52,366 bases of DNA from a virus, in IMG/VR virus record IMGVR_UViG_3300032326_000835, positions 1-52,366 of that record. One strand, written 5' to 3'. Positions 8,302 through 16,899 of this stretch are shown here, piece by piece. How positions within the stretch are numbered: the stretch's first letter is position 1; every line of letters begins with the position of its first letter. The notes below the pieces were generated by a model. It was not told where the DNA came from. It saw only the letters and a list, made by a program, of their open reading frames with translations, and searched no databases. A program made the translations under genes and the position numbers.

Positions 8302-10066
8302 ATTCCTTGAGGCACTTCAAGATGATCACTTTGAAGAAACTCCAGTAGATGCAAGAACATTTGTTGAAGGAGAATCATACCTTGGTCAGCCACCATTGTC
8401 TGATATTCAATATGACATTGTAGAAGCCATGAGTCAAATATATCGTAAAGAAGACCTGATTAATATTATGGGTGAAGAACAAGGTACTCAGTATTATAAC
8501 AAATATACAAAAAATGAAATTATTTTGCAACTTGGCAAGGGATCTGGAAAAGACTTCACATCAACAGTAGCATGCTCATACATCGTATACAAACTTCTAT
8601 GTCTAAAAGACCCAGCAAAATATTTTGGTAAGCCTTCTGGGGATGCTATTGACCTTATCAACGTAGCGATTAACGCTCAGCAAGCAAAGAATGTTTTTTT
8701 TAAAGGCTTCAAGTCAAAGATCGAAAGATCTCCTTGGTTTGCAGGAAAATATAATTCTAAGGCAGACTCAGTTGAATTTGATAAATCAATTACTGTTTAT
8801 TCTGGTCACTCAGAAAGAGAATCTCATGAGGGACTAAACCTTCTTCTTGCAGTTCTTGATGAGATTTCTGGTTTTGCATCTGAAGTTGGAACAGGCAATG
8901 AGCAAGGAAAGACTGCTGATAATATTTATAAAGCGTTTCGTGGATCAGTAGATTCTCGCTTTCCTGATCTTGGTAAGGTTGTTCTTCTTTCTTTTCCAAG
9001 ATACCCAGGAGACTTTATTTCAGAAAAATATGATGATGTTATTGCTGAAAAAGAAGTTATAGAAAGAACCCACAAGTTTACAATTAATCCGTTGCTTCCA
9101 GAAGATAGTCCAGACAACACATTTGAAATCTCATGGGACGAAGATCAAATCACATCATATAAATATCCTGGAGTATTTGCATTAAAAAGACCTACATGGG
9201 AAGTAAACCCAACTCGTAAGATTGATGACTTTATGATTGCATTTATGACAGACCTTGGAGATGCAATGATGCGCTTCGCATGTGTGCCAACATTTGCTTC
9301 TGATGCATTTTTTAAGCAGGCAGACAAGGTAAGAGCCTGTATGACATTGAGAAATCCAGTAGACAATTTCAGAAGGTTTGATGAAGCATTTAAACCAGAT
9401 CCAACAAAAAAATACTATGTACATGCTGACCTTGCACAAAAGCATGATAAGTGTGCAGTAGCAATTGCACATGTGGAAAAATGGGTAAATATCCAGGTAA
9501 TTAATAATTACGAACAGGTAGCACCAATAGTCGTAGTAGATGCAGTAGCATGGTGGGAACCAAAGGTTGAGGGACCAGTTAATCTTTCAGAGGTTAAGCA
9601 ATGGATTCAAAATCTTAGAAGACTTGGGTTTGATATTGGAATGGTTTCTTTTGACCGTTGGCAATCATTTGATATTCAGAATGAATTAAAGCAGGTTGGA
9701 ATGAGAACTGATACTGTCTCTGTTGCTAAGAAGCATTATGAGGACATGGCTATGCTTGTGTATGAGGAAAGACTTGCAATGCCAGCAATCGAACTTTTGT
9801 TTGATGAACTAACACAGTTAAAGATTATGAAAAATGATAGAGTTGACCACCCACGTAAAAAGTCAAAGGACTTGGCTGATGCTGTATGTGGAGCAATATT
9901 TGGGGCAATATCGCATACCCCAAAAAATATAGACACTGAAGTAGAGGTTCATACTTTTAGGGATAGACCTAAGCCAGTTGACGAACTACCAGAGAATGTG
10001 ATACACTATAACTCTAGTCAAATAGAAGAGATAAAAGACTATTTGGATAGACTAAAAATACTATAA
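8282..10066 (+). CDS. terL: Terminase large subunit
   Basis: 594 aa, the expected size for a two-domain packaging motor. The ATPase shows Walker A GKGSGKD at 85-91 (K90) and Walker B LLLAVLDE ending at D193-E194. The nuclease shows the RNase H-like acidic residues D383 (VHADLAQ), D458 (MVSFDRW) and D530/D533 (KDLADAV). TTG 8282 is chosen because GAGGTGA lies 6 nt upstream; ATG 8291 lacks such a site. Portal and capsid genes, which usually follow terL, are absent here. Confidence 0.95.
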   Translation: MSTMFNEFLEALQDDHFEETPVDARTFVEGESYLGQPPLSDIQYDIVEAMSQIYRKEDLINIMGEEQGTQYYNKYTKNEIILQLGKGSGKDFTSTVACSYIVYKLLCLKDPAKYFGKPSGDAIDLINVAINAQQAKNVFFKGFKSKIERSPWFAGKYNSKADSVEFDKSITVYSGHSERESHEGLNLLLAVLDEISGFASEVGTGNEQGKTADNIYKAFRGSVDSRFPDLGKVVLLSFPRYPGDFISEKYDDVIAEKEVIERTHKFTINPLLPEDSPDNTFEISWDEDQITSYKYPGVFALKRPTWEVNPTRKIDDFMIAFMTDLGDAMMRFACVPTFASDAFFKQADKVRACMTLRNPVDNFRRFDEAFKPDPTKKYYVHADLAQKHDKCAVAIAHVEKWVNIQVINNYEQVAPIVVVDAVAWWEPKVEGPVNLSEVKQWIQNLRRLGFDIGMVSFDRWQSFDIQNELKQVGMRTDTVSVAKKHYEDMAMLVYEERLAMPAIELLFDELTQLKIMKNDRVDHPRKKSKDLADAVCGAIFGAISHTPKNIDTEVEVHTFRDRPKPVDELPENVIHYNSSQIEEIKDYLDRLKIL

Positions 10067-10080
10067 AAATAAGGAGAAAG

Positions 10081-11775
10081 ATGAATTCATTTAAGAAAAT
10101 CGCCCTTGGACTCGCTGCAGCAATGTCCCTTGGCGTACTAACAGCACTTCCGACAAGTGCTGCGGTAATCGCACCAACGCTTACAATTGATTCGGCAACG
10201 GATGCAATTACAGCAGGTGAAACGGCTACAGCAGTAGTTACATTGTCATTTATTTCAGAAACAGCAGCAGATACAGCAACAGTACTCTCTGCTATGTTTA
10301 CACAGCCAACAGGCTCATCAAAGTCTGCAACACTTTCGTTGCTTGAGACTACTACTTCAACAGTGGCAATTGCTGCTGGAAATCTTTCAGCAGATGTCAA
10401 CTCAACAGTTGGTACACCAGGATATGTAACTGCAAAGTTTACAGTTTCATTGGTTGCTCCTTCAGTTGCAGGTACATATGAAGCAAGAATCATTACAACT
10501 CGTCCAGCGACAGGTCCATCAGTTGCATGGACAGTAACAGTTAAGGCAGCAGATATTACACCTTCTGCAGCAACAACAACTTCAATCCTTAATCGTGGTG
10601 AAGTTACTACAGCAACAGCAGATGATTCCGTATTTGCTCCAAAGGCTACCTCTACAGATGCAGCAGCAGTAATTGTTGTTACACCTAAGAATGCAGCAGG
10701 TGGATCAGCAACTGAATCAATTCTTGCAACAGTTTCAGGAACAGGTTTGATTGGTTATGGCACAAATGCTACAACTATCTCTGCTCTTGGTCGTGCATTG
10801 GTAATTCCTACAGGAAATCACATTGGTGTATTTGCTGACGGTACAGCAGGAGTTGGAACAATTACTCTTACAACCCTTACAGGTACAGTTATTGCAACAG
10901 AAAAAGTAACATTCTATGGAGACATTGCTTCAATCGTTGCAACTCCAGTTAAGTCTGTTATCGCAACAGGTACAAATGTTTCAACAGTTAAGGCAGTTGC
11001 ATACGATGCATCAGGCGTAACAGTAGGAGCAGGAACACTCAATGCTTTCTCAAGCAACACAGCAATCGTATCTGATTCAGGTACAGCAGCAACTATTGTT
11101 AACGGAGAAGCCCTATTCACACTTACAGGTGTAGCAGCAGGCGGAGTAGCAGTTACAGTTAAGTCTGGAACTATCTCAGCAATTGCAGTACCAGTTCGTG
11201 TAGAGTCTGCACTTGCATCAGTCAAGATCGCATTTGATAAGGCTGAGTATCTTCCAGGAGAAGCAGCAACAATTACTGTAACTCCAGTCGATGCAGCAGG
11301 TCTTCCATTGTCTGCAAAGACACACGCTAACCTCTTTGCTACAGGCGGAATCACTTCTACATACGCATTTGGTTCAGGTTCAGATGTTCTAACTGGAGTT
11401 TCTGTAACAACAGATACATCAACAGTTAAGACATTCAGGGTCTTCATGCCTTTGACTGAAACTGAAGTCAAGATCTCAGCAACAGGTGGCTCATCACTTC
11501 CTATAGCAGGTCAGGTTGTAGTCTCTGCATCAGCAAAGGTTACAAACAAGGCAGCAGATGCTGCTAAGGATGCAGCAAAGGCAGCAGATGAGGCAACAGC
11601 AGCAGCAAAGTCTGCAATTGTTGCAGCAGATGCAGCAGCAGCACAGGCTAAGGCAGCAGTTGATGCAGTCACAGCATTGTCTACACAAGTTGCATCGCTA
11701 ATTGCTTCACTTAGAAAGCAAATCACATCACTAACTGCTTTGGTTCTTAAGATCCAGAAAAAGGTTCGTGCATAA
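10081..11775 (+). CDS. Secreted Ig-like, S-layer-like surface protein
   Basis: 564 aa with a classical Sec signal peptide (basic MNSFKK, hydrophobic core, TSA-A cleavage near residue 28). The body is Ala/Thr/Val-rich with repeated beta-sandwich-like segments, typical of bacterial Ig-like or S-layer proteins. The last 90 residues are an Ala-rich coiled coil followed by a LRKQITSLTALVLKIQKKVRA-like end. Such an architecture is usual for host surface proteins and odd for a virion protein, so it may be acquired from the host and used to alter the cell surface. AAGGAG precedes the start and a strong terminator follows. Confidence 0.8.
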   Translation: MNSFKKIALGLAAAMSLGVLTALPTSAAVIAPTLTIDSATDAITAGETATAVVTLSFISETAADTATVLSAMFTQPTGSSKSATLSLLETTTSTVAIAAGNLSADVNSTVGTPGYVTAKFTVSLVAPSVAGTYEARIITTRPATGPSVAWTVTVKAADITPSAATTTSILNRGEVTTATADDSVFAPKATSTDAAAVIVVTPKNAAGGSATESILATVSGTGLIGYGTNATTISALGRALVIPTGNHIGVFADGTAGVGTITLTTLTGTVIATEKVTFYGDIASIVATPVKSVIATGTNVSTVKAVAYDASGVTVGAGTLNAFSSNTAIVSDSGTAATIVNGEALFTLTGVAAGGVAVTVKSGTISAIAVPVRVESALASVKIAFDKAEYLPGEAATITVTPVDAAGLPLSAKTHANLFATGGITSTYAFGSGSDVLTGVSVTTDTSTVKTFRVFMPLTETEVKISATGGSSLPIAGQVVVSASAKVTNKAADAAKDAAKAADEATAAAKSAIVAADAAAAQAKAAVDAVTALSTQVASLIASLRKQITSLTALVLKIQKKVRA

Positions 11776-11790
11776 ATAATCCAACAATTA

Positions 11791-11819
11791 GGGGAGTCAG
11801 GAAACTGGCTCCCTTTTTT
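11791..11819 (+). terminator. Rho-independent terminator
   Basis: GGGAG-TCAG, a GAAA loop and CTGG-CTCCC form a strong hairpin followed by TTTTTT. It ends the surface-protein transcript before the next promoter. Confidence 0.9.
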
Positions 11820-11833
11820 GTTTAATAAAATGA

Positions 11834-11875
11834 TATAATAGCCCTATTAGACATTGCTCTAATTAGGGGGAAAGG
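11834..11875 (+). promoter_or_regulatory. -10 box and ribosome site for the PA14 gene
   Basis: TATAAT lies at 11834-11839 just past the terminator. A leader of about 30 nt follows and ends with GGGGGAAAGG at 11866-11875. The ribosome site points at the ATT codon at 11879, not at any ATG, GTG or TTG. Confidence 0.6.
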
Positions 11876-11878
11876 TTC

Positions 11879-14557
11879 ATTAAAAGATTAATATTACGAT
11901 CAGCATTTATAACAACATTTTTAGCATTGTGCCTACTGTTATTTCCACAGGATACCGCTCATGCTGAAGAGACAAGCACTGTCCAAGTAGCCCCATCAGA
12001 GACATCAACAGTAACCATTTCCGCAGGATCAACAATAACAATTGAAAGCGCAACAGCCACCATTGAGGCAGCACAGACTGCTATAACTCAGGCTGAAACT
12101 GCCACGGCAGCCATAGAGACCCAAGCAACAGCCATTACAGGCCCTACAGAGACTATTACAGCCACTATCACACAGGCTCAGACCTCTATAGTACAGGCTC
12201 AAGCAGTAGTAGATAGTGCTACTGTGGCTATGGCTCAGGTTGATTCCGCTACCGTTTTAGTTTCTGATGCTGAAGAAAATGTTGAAATTGCTCAGATTGC
12301 AGTGGATTCCCAAACAGCAGTAGTTGGAACAAATATAAGTTTAGTAGATTCTTCTACTGCAGTAGTAAATGCAAACACTAGTCCTGGTTTGACAATGACT
12401 GTTTATCATAATCCAGGTACAAATCAGTCTCCAGCAATGGGTGGCAATTTAGTTTATACTGGCACTGATACAAATGGTATTAATGAACAATGGGGTAGTA
12501 GTGGTCCAACAGTCAATGGTGGAACAACAACAATTACTGAAACTTTTAATAATAATAAACTCAACACTTCAATAGGCATTACAGTAAATGGAACACCAGT
12601 TTCAACTACAAACAATAATCAGGTTTACATTGGATCAATTGGATTCCCTGGTCCTGGACAAGACCCCTCCCTAACCCTTAGAGGATCAACTGCTGACACC
12701 CTTATAACTATGCCAGCAAATACAACCTCTGCAAGTTTCCAGGTTTTTGCTAAAAATGGTGATCATAATGCTGTTGTTACATACACTGACGGAACTACAA
12801 GTACTTTTAGTATTCAGCATAATGTTAGTGAAACATATCCTAACTATGTTCATCAAGAAATAATTACTGCACCTTCAGGAAAAACTATTGCAACAATAAA
12901 TATTCCAGCAAACTGGGACTATTATGGTGTTGACAATGTATCTGCAACTACTCAAACAACTACAACTGTTACAGAAGATTTTCAAGTAAGATGGCAAGGA
13001 CTTTGGACACCACAATACACTGGAACACAGTACATAACAGCATCAGCAGATGATGGTACTAGACTATACCTTGATGGAGAACTAGTTATTAATGACTGGT
13101 TTGATAAGGGTGGAGGAGGATCTGCTGCTGATGTTCAGACTACTGCTGGAGTTTCCAAGACTTTAGATTTTTGGTATTATGAAAATGGTGGAGGAGCAGG
13201 AGTAAGTCTACTTAGATATAGTGATAACTTGGGATGGGCAGTAATACCTGGATCAGAGTTTTCAACATCTACTGCAACACCACAACAAATTCAGGCTCTT
13301 AATACAGCACAAACAAATCTTGAGATTGCACAAGCCACACTAGATATTTTAGAATCAGATCTTGAAACAGCAGAAGAAGATCTTATTGAAGCAGAAGAAA
13401 ATCTAGAAGATGCTCAAGATGAATTAAACTCAGCAATTATTGCAGTTACAAATGCTGTAGCGGAAATGGATGCAAGCGTATCACAGGCTCAAAACTTAGT
13501 TGTGGAAACACTTGCTGCAGAAGAGGCAGAGAGAGCCAGAATTGCTGAAGAGGCAAGATTAGCAGAAATTGCAAGACAAGCGGCTTTGGCTGCAGAGGCT
13601 GCAAGACAAGCAGCAATAGCAGAGGCAAATGCAAGAGCAGCAGAAGCAGCAGCAGCCCGTGCACAAGCAGAGGCAGCAGCAGCAGAGGCTGCAGCAGAAA
13701 AAGCAGAGGCAGATAGAATTGCTGCAGAAGAGGCTGCAGCCCAGGCTGAAGCAGAAGCACAAAAAGCAGAGGCAGATAGAATTGCTGCAGAAGAAGAAGC
13801 AGCAAAAGCAGAAGCAGAAGCCAAAGAACAAGCAGAAGCAGAAGCAAAGGCTGAGGCTGAAAGACTAGAAGCAGAAGCGGAAGCAGCACGACAGGCTGAG
13901 GAAAATGCAAAGGCAGAAGCCGAAGCAAAGGAAGCAGAGGCAGAGGCTGCTAGACAAGCAGAAGAAGATGCTAAAGCAGAGGCTGAAGCAAAAGAGGCAG
14001 AACTAGAGGCTGCTAAGGCTGAAGAAGAAAAAGCACAGGCAGAAGAAGAAAAATTAAATGAGATTCTTGAAGAAGCAAAAGATGGTAAAGAATTAACTGA
14101 AGAACAAAAAGAGGTTGTTGTTGAAGCATTAGTAGCAAACTTAAAGGCTGGAGAATCAATCTCTGCAGCAGAAATAAAAGCATCTGGAGTCTCATATTCA
14201 GACCTACCACCAGCAACCCCAGTTGAGATTCGTACTGATGAAAGCGGAAATCCTCTTGTGATTACAGCAGAAGTTGCTGCACAAGTTGAATTAGTCCAAG
14301 ACCCAGGAGCATTATTAGAAGCAGCATTTACAGATCCAGGAGCAGCAATAGCAGCACTTGGAAGTATTGGTGCTGACATGACAGAGGCAGAAAGAGAAGA
14401 GGCAACAGATATGGTTGTCGCAACAGTTGTAGCAGCAGGAGCAGCATTAAATGCTGTTGGAGCAGCAACAGGTGGTTCAGCACCAGCAAGTGGTGGATCA
14501 TCAGGACCTAGTGGTGGAACAAACTCAGGTGGTTCAAGGAGGAATGAAAAATGGTAA
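11879..14557 (+). CDS. Secreted PA14-domain coiled-coil protein (apparent ATT start)
   Basis: 892 aa if read from ATT 11879. This restores a textbook signal peptide (KRLILRS, then a hydrophobic stretch, then DTAHA-EE) that a start at TTG 11927 would cut in half. An in-frame TAG at 11864 excludes an earlier start. Domains in order: Ala/Thr-rich helical repeats (about 35-155), a beta-rich region, a PA14-like module (DFQVRWQGLWTP to FWYYENGGGAGV, about 370-450), a long Glu/Ala coiled coil (about 460-750), and a Gly/Ser-rich tail. PA14 domains often bind carbohydrate, so a surface or receptor-related role is plausible. Length and repeats suggest a fibrous adhesin. Confidence 0.8.
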   Translation: MKRLILRSAFITTFLALCLLLFPQDTAHAEETSTVQVAPSETSTVTISAGSTITIESATATIEAAQTAITQAETATAAIETQATAITGPTETITATITQAQTSIVQAQAVVDSATVAMAQVDSATVLVSDAEENVEIAQIAVDSQTAVVGTNISLVDSSTAVVNANTSPGLTMTVYHNPGTNQSPAMGGNLVYTGTDTNGINEQWGSSGPTVNGGTTTITETFNNNKLNTSIGITVNGTPVSTTNNNQVYIGSIGFPGPGQDPSLTLRGSTADTLITMPANTTSASFQVFAKNGDHNAVVTYTDGTTSTFSIQHNVSETYPNYVHQEIITAPSGKTIATINIPANWDYYGVDNVSATTQTTTTVTEDFQVRWQGLWTPQYTGTQYITASADDGTRLYLDGELVINDWFDKGGGGSAADVQTTAGVSKTLDFWYYENGGGAGVSLLRYSDNLGWAVIPGSEFSTSTATPQQIQALNTAQTNLEIAQATLDILESDLETAEEDLIEAEENLEDAQDELNSAIIAVTNAVAEMDASVSQAQNLVVETLAAEEAERARIAEEARLAEIARQAALAAEAARQAAIAEANARAAEAAAARAQAEAAAAEAAAEKAEADRIAAEEAAAQAEAEAQKAEADRIAAEEEAAKAEAEAKEQAEAEAKAEAERLEAEAEAARQAEENAKAEAEAKEAEAEAARQAEEDAKAEAEAKEAELEAAKAEEEKAQAEEEKLNEILEEAKDGKELTEEQKEVVVEALVANLKAGESISAAEIKASGVSYSDLPPATPVEIRTDESGNPLVITAEVAAQVELVQDPGALLEAAFTDPGAAIAALGSIGADMTEAEREEATDMVVATVVAAGAALNAVGAATGGSAPASGGSSGPSGGTNSGGSRRNEKW

Positions 14558-14721
14558 AACTAATCAAGGATATTCTTGATCAACAATGGACTCTCCTAGG
14601 CATGTTTATCGCTTGGGTGGTTTTGGACGGTAGTGCAAAAACTGTTGTTGGTTATGGAATTATAGTAACAATGATTACATGGATACTAAGTTATCCAATA
14701 CGAAATAGAGAGGAGGACTAA
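14551..14721 (+). CDS. Small two-segment membrane protein, holin candidate
   Basis: 56 aa with two hydrophobic stretches (about 14-26 and 32-48) and charged ends. AAGGAGG at 14536-14542 precedes ATG 14551, which overlaps the stop of the PA14 gene. Size and topology fit a small holin or a lysis accessory protein, but no family was recognised. Confidence 0.6.
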   Translation: MVKLIKDILDQQWTLLGMFIAWVVLDGSAKTVVGYGIIVTMITWILSYPIRNREED

Positions 14722-14723
14722 AA

Positions 14724-15008
14724 ATGGCAACTAAGAAAATAGCAGTGGCTCCTAAAAAGGAGCACCCACAGAAGGCTCTTCCAAATATCTTAATGCGTAT
14801 AGTAGCGGTATTTGCTGCTTCTGGTCTCTCAGTACTTGGTGCTGGAGCAGTGGTAGGAATTGACACCATTCAGGCAGTAATGCTTGCAGGTCTACTAGGC
14901 GTAGCAACAGTCATTGAAAGACTGGCAAGGGCTTTTTTGGACGATGGAAAACTTACAATCGCAGAAATAAATGATGCATTTAAGACTGTAGACAAAAAGG
15001 CTAATTAG
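14724..15008 (+). CDS. Holin-like membrane protein
   Basis: 94 aa. A Lys-rich N-terminus precedes two hydrophobic segments (RIVAVFAASGLSVLGAGAVV and IQAVMLAGLLGVATVI), then a charged helix. This resembles actinophage holins encoded near lysis genes. It is directly downstream of another small membrane gene; the endolysin lies 4 kb away. Confidence 0.6.
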   Translation: MATKKIAVAPKKEHPQKALPNILMRIVAVFAASGLSVLGAGAVVGIDTIQAVMLAGLLGVATVIERLARAFLDDGKLTIAEINDAFKTVDKKAN

Positions 15009-15024
15009 TCATTGTAAGTTGTAG

Positions 15025-15080
15025 TTGACAGCCCTCTCTGGGCAATGGTATACTTAGGTATATCTATCTGGAGAGGGCTT
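15025..15080 (+). promoter_or_regulatory. Strong promoter inside an inverted repeat
   Basis: TTGACA at 15025-15030, an 18-nt spacer and TATACT at 15049-15054 form a near-consensus promoter. AGCCCTCTC at 15030-15038 and GAGAGGGCT at 15071-15079 are perfect complements. A transcript reading through from upstream would pair the ribosome-site region, while one starting here would not. Confidence 0.7.
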
Positions 15081-15085
15081 TTGCC

Positions 15086-15610
15086 ATGACTTGTATTGCT
15101 GTAGTAAAACATGAAGATAAAATCTATATGGCTGGAGATCGTGGTGCTTCAGATGATGGAACTATTCTAGCACTTTCTGCACCAAAGGTTTGGAAGATTG
15201 GTCCATATTTAATTGGTTATGCTGGGGCAATGGACGGAGAAAGAATTCGTTATAACTTTAAGCCAACCGCACCTAATATTAAAGACACTGATAAGTTTAT
15301 GCAGACAAAGTTTGTTAAAGAACTTCGTGATTTCTATAATGAATTTTGGGTTGACACATCAAAAGATGGAGACCTTGGTTTGATCATTGCCGTTCGTGGA
15401 GAAATCTATGAGCACAGTTCTGCAGATATGTCTTTATCTAAATACACACTTCCTTATCTTGCTATGGGGTCTGGAGCAGAATATGCTTACGGTGTTTTAT
15501 ATGCAACAGATAAGCAAAAAAATGCAAGGAATAGAGTAATGCAAGCAGTTAATGCTGCTATTAAGTTTAACCCATCTTGCATGGGTCCAGTTGACATTGT
15601 TAGCCTTTAG
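15086..15610 (+). CDS. Proteasome/HslV-like Ntn hydrolase
   Basis: 174 aa. MTCIAVV places Thr at position 2, where Met removal would expose the N-terminal nucleophile. A-G-D-R (D18) and PKVWKIG (K34) match the Asp17 and Lys33 positions of proteasome beta subunits and HslV, and MGSGAEYAYGVL matches the conserved Gly-Ser-Gly helix start. A phage protease of this class could process phage or host proteins. No ATPase partner is encoded nearby. Confidence 0.85.
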   Translation: MTCIAVVKHEDKIYMAGDRGASDDGTILALSAPKVWKIGPYLIGYAGAMDGERIRYNFKPTAPNIKDTDKFMQTKFVKELRDFYNEFWVDTSKDGDLGLIIAVRGEIYEHSSADMSLSKYTLPYLAMGSGAEYAYGVLYATDKQKNARNRVMQAVNAAIKFNPSCMGPVDIVSL

Positions 15611-15613
15611 GAG

Positions 15614-15625
15614 TATACTTTTAAT
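15614..15625 (+). promoter_or_regulatory. Leaderless-type -10 box
   Basis: TATACT at 15614-15619, then 6 nt, then ATG 15626. No ribosome site lies between. Confidence 0.6.
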
Positions 15626-15829
15626 ATGAATCACTCGCACGAAGATTTATCACCAGAAGAGCAAGAGTTTGGTATCTGGCTTGAAAACGGTATTGAAAGA
15701 GGTTGGGTAACACCACCCTATTGCAACACCCATGATGGCGGATACGAATATATGAGTGAAGAAGAAAGTGAAGAATGGGACCAAGGTGGAGACCCATGTT
15801 GTCATGTCATAAGACTGATGATTTCTTAA
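15626..15829 (+). CDS. Hypothetical acidic protein with Cys/His pairs
   Basis: 67 aa, rich in Glu and Asp. It contains PPYCNTHD and GGDPCCHVIRL, a pattern that could bind a metal. It resembles a short conserved type often seen in actinobacterial phages. The start is supported by the leaderless promoter. Confidence 0.75.
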   Translation: MNHSHEDLSPEEQEFGIWLENGIERGWVTPPYCNTHDGGYEYMSEEESEEWDQGGDPCCHVIRLMIS

Positions 15830-15844
15830 TAGAAAAGGAATAAA

Positions 15845-16741
15845 ATGAAGAAAGCACTACTAGCACTATTATCAGCAGCACTACTAGTTACAGTAACACA
15901 GCCAGCACAAGCAGAAGATCAAAAAGTCCTTGCGATTATTGATACTGCTATTAACTCAAAAAATTTCTCATCAATCATACACGAAGTTTGTTTTACTAGT
16001 GTAAAGTCAGCAACTCCTTCTCAAAATATGTCATGTTCTAATGGTGAACTATTTATGGAAGGAACTGGGGCAGCATCTGCTCCATGGCCAGCATCTCTCA
16101 ATAATGGAACATACCATGGAGATACAATGGTTAAGGCAGCGCTTGTAAACAATCCAAACATTAAAATTGTTTTTATTAGAGTTTACAATGTTTCTTCTCT
16201 TGGTAATTCGTCAACTCCTTATGATGGGTCAACAATTATCAAGGCTTTGGACTGGATAAATAACAATGCATCAAAGTATAGCATTGATGCTATTTCAGTA
16301 AGTCTGTCTGGAATTAATACTGCGACAAAGTCACTACACATTGGGTGCACAGATCCAGCAATTCTAAATCCATTTCAAAATCAAGTTGCAATGCTAAATT
16401 CAAAAAATGTTCCTACTTTTGTTGCTACTGGTAACGACAGACTAACTACCATTGTTGGTTTCCCAGCATGTGTGCCAGGAGTAATTGGTGTTGGGGCACT
16501 TGGAAATGAGACTCAACTTGAAAAAGCAACAAACTCTGGTCCAGGACTAGACATGGTTGCACGATCAACAGTAAGCATTACAAAGTATAATGGATCACCA
16601 ATAAATACTTCTGGAACTTCTGTAGCATCTGTAGTATCAGCAGCATCATATGTAAATCGTAATACCTTTAAAACTTTTGGAGAGTATTTATCTTCTCTTC
16701 CTAAGATTTTAATTGGCACTGCGTCATATATTCGTAACTAA
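15845..16741 (+). CDS. Secreted subtilisin-like serine protease (S8)
   Basis: 298 aa with a clear signal peptide ending AQA-E near residue 23. The catalytic triad is visible: D33 (LAIIDTAIN), H91 (TYHGDTMV) and S259 (NTSGTSVAS), with oxyanion-hole N197 (VATGNDR). There is no obvious propeptide, and the enzyme is near the lower size limit of subtilases. A secreted protease in a phage could trim surface proteins such as S-layers, including the one encoded upstream. Confidence 0.92.
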   Translation: MKKALLALLSAALLVTVTQPAQAEDQKVLAIIDTAINSKNFSSIIHEVCFTSVKSATPSQNMSCSNGELFMEGTGAASAPWPASLNNGTYHGDTMVKAALVNNPNIKIVFIRVYNVSSLGNSSTPYDGSTIIKALDWINNNASKYSIDAISVSLSGINTATKSLHIGCTDPAILNPFQNQVAMLNSKNVPTFVATGNDRLTTIVGFPACVPGVIGVGALGNETQLEKATNSGPGLDMVARSTVSITKYNGSPINTSGTSVASVVSAASYVNRNTFKTFGEYLSSLPKILIGTASYIRN

Positions 16742-16775
16742 TAACAGTCCTGGGTATGACATAAACTGCCCACAT

Positions 16776-16848
16776 TGCCCTATAACTCAGATGGTAGAGT
16801 GCCGAACTGTTAATTCGGATGTCCCTGGATCGAGGCCAGGTGGGGCAG
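16776..16848 (+). tRNA. tRNA-Asn(GTT)
   Basis: A 7-bp acceptor stem (TGCCCTA with TGGGGCA), a 5-bp anticodon stem CCGAA/TTCGG around loop CTGTTAA (anticodon GTT at 16809-16811), a D-arm with GGTAGAG and a T-arm centred on GGATCGAGGCC. The discriminator is G and CCA is not encoded directly. It is the only tRNA on the + strand. Confidence 0.9.
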
Positions 16849-16857
16849 CAGATAGTG

Positions 16858-16893
16858 TATAATTGTTATGTCAAAGTAAAACAACAAAGGAGA
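16858..16893 (+). promoter_or_regulatory. -10 box and ribosome site for the HxH oxygenase gene
   Basis: TATAAT at 16858-16863, just after the tRNA-Asn, and AAAGGAGA at 16886-16893, 6 nt before GTG 16900. Confidence 0.6.
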
Positions 16894-16899
16894 TAGACA

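Noticed and set aside
10914-11471. Long - strand frame inside the Ig-like gene
   Set aside because: A shadow of the biased Thr/Ala codons; no promoter or ribosome site and the + strand gene has a signal peptide.
13500-14060. Apparent tandem DNA repeat
   Set aside because: The repetition comes from Glu/Ala coiled-coil codons and has no fixed unit length, so it is not a separate repeat element.
13489-14379. A 296-codon Ser/Ala-rich frame on the - strand, opposite the coiled coil
   Set aside because: It mirrors the GCA/GAA-rich codons of the PA14 gene, has no start signal and shows only low-complexity sequence.
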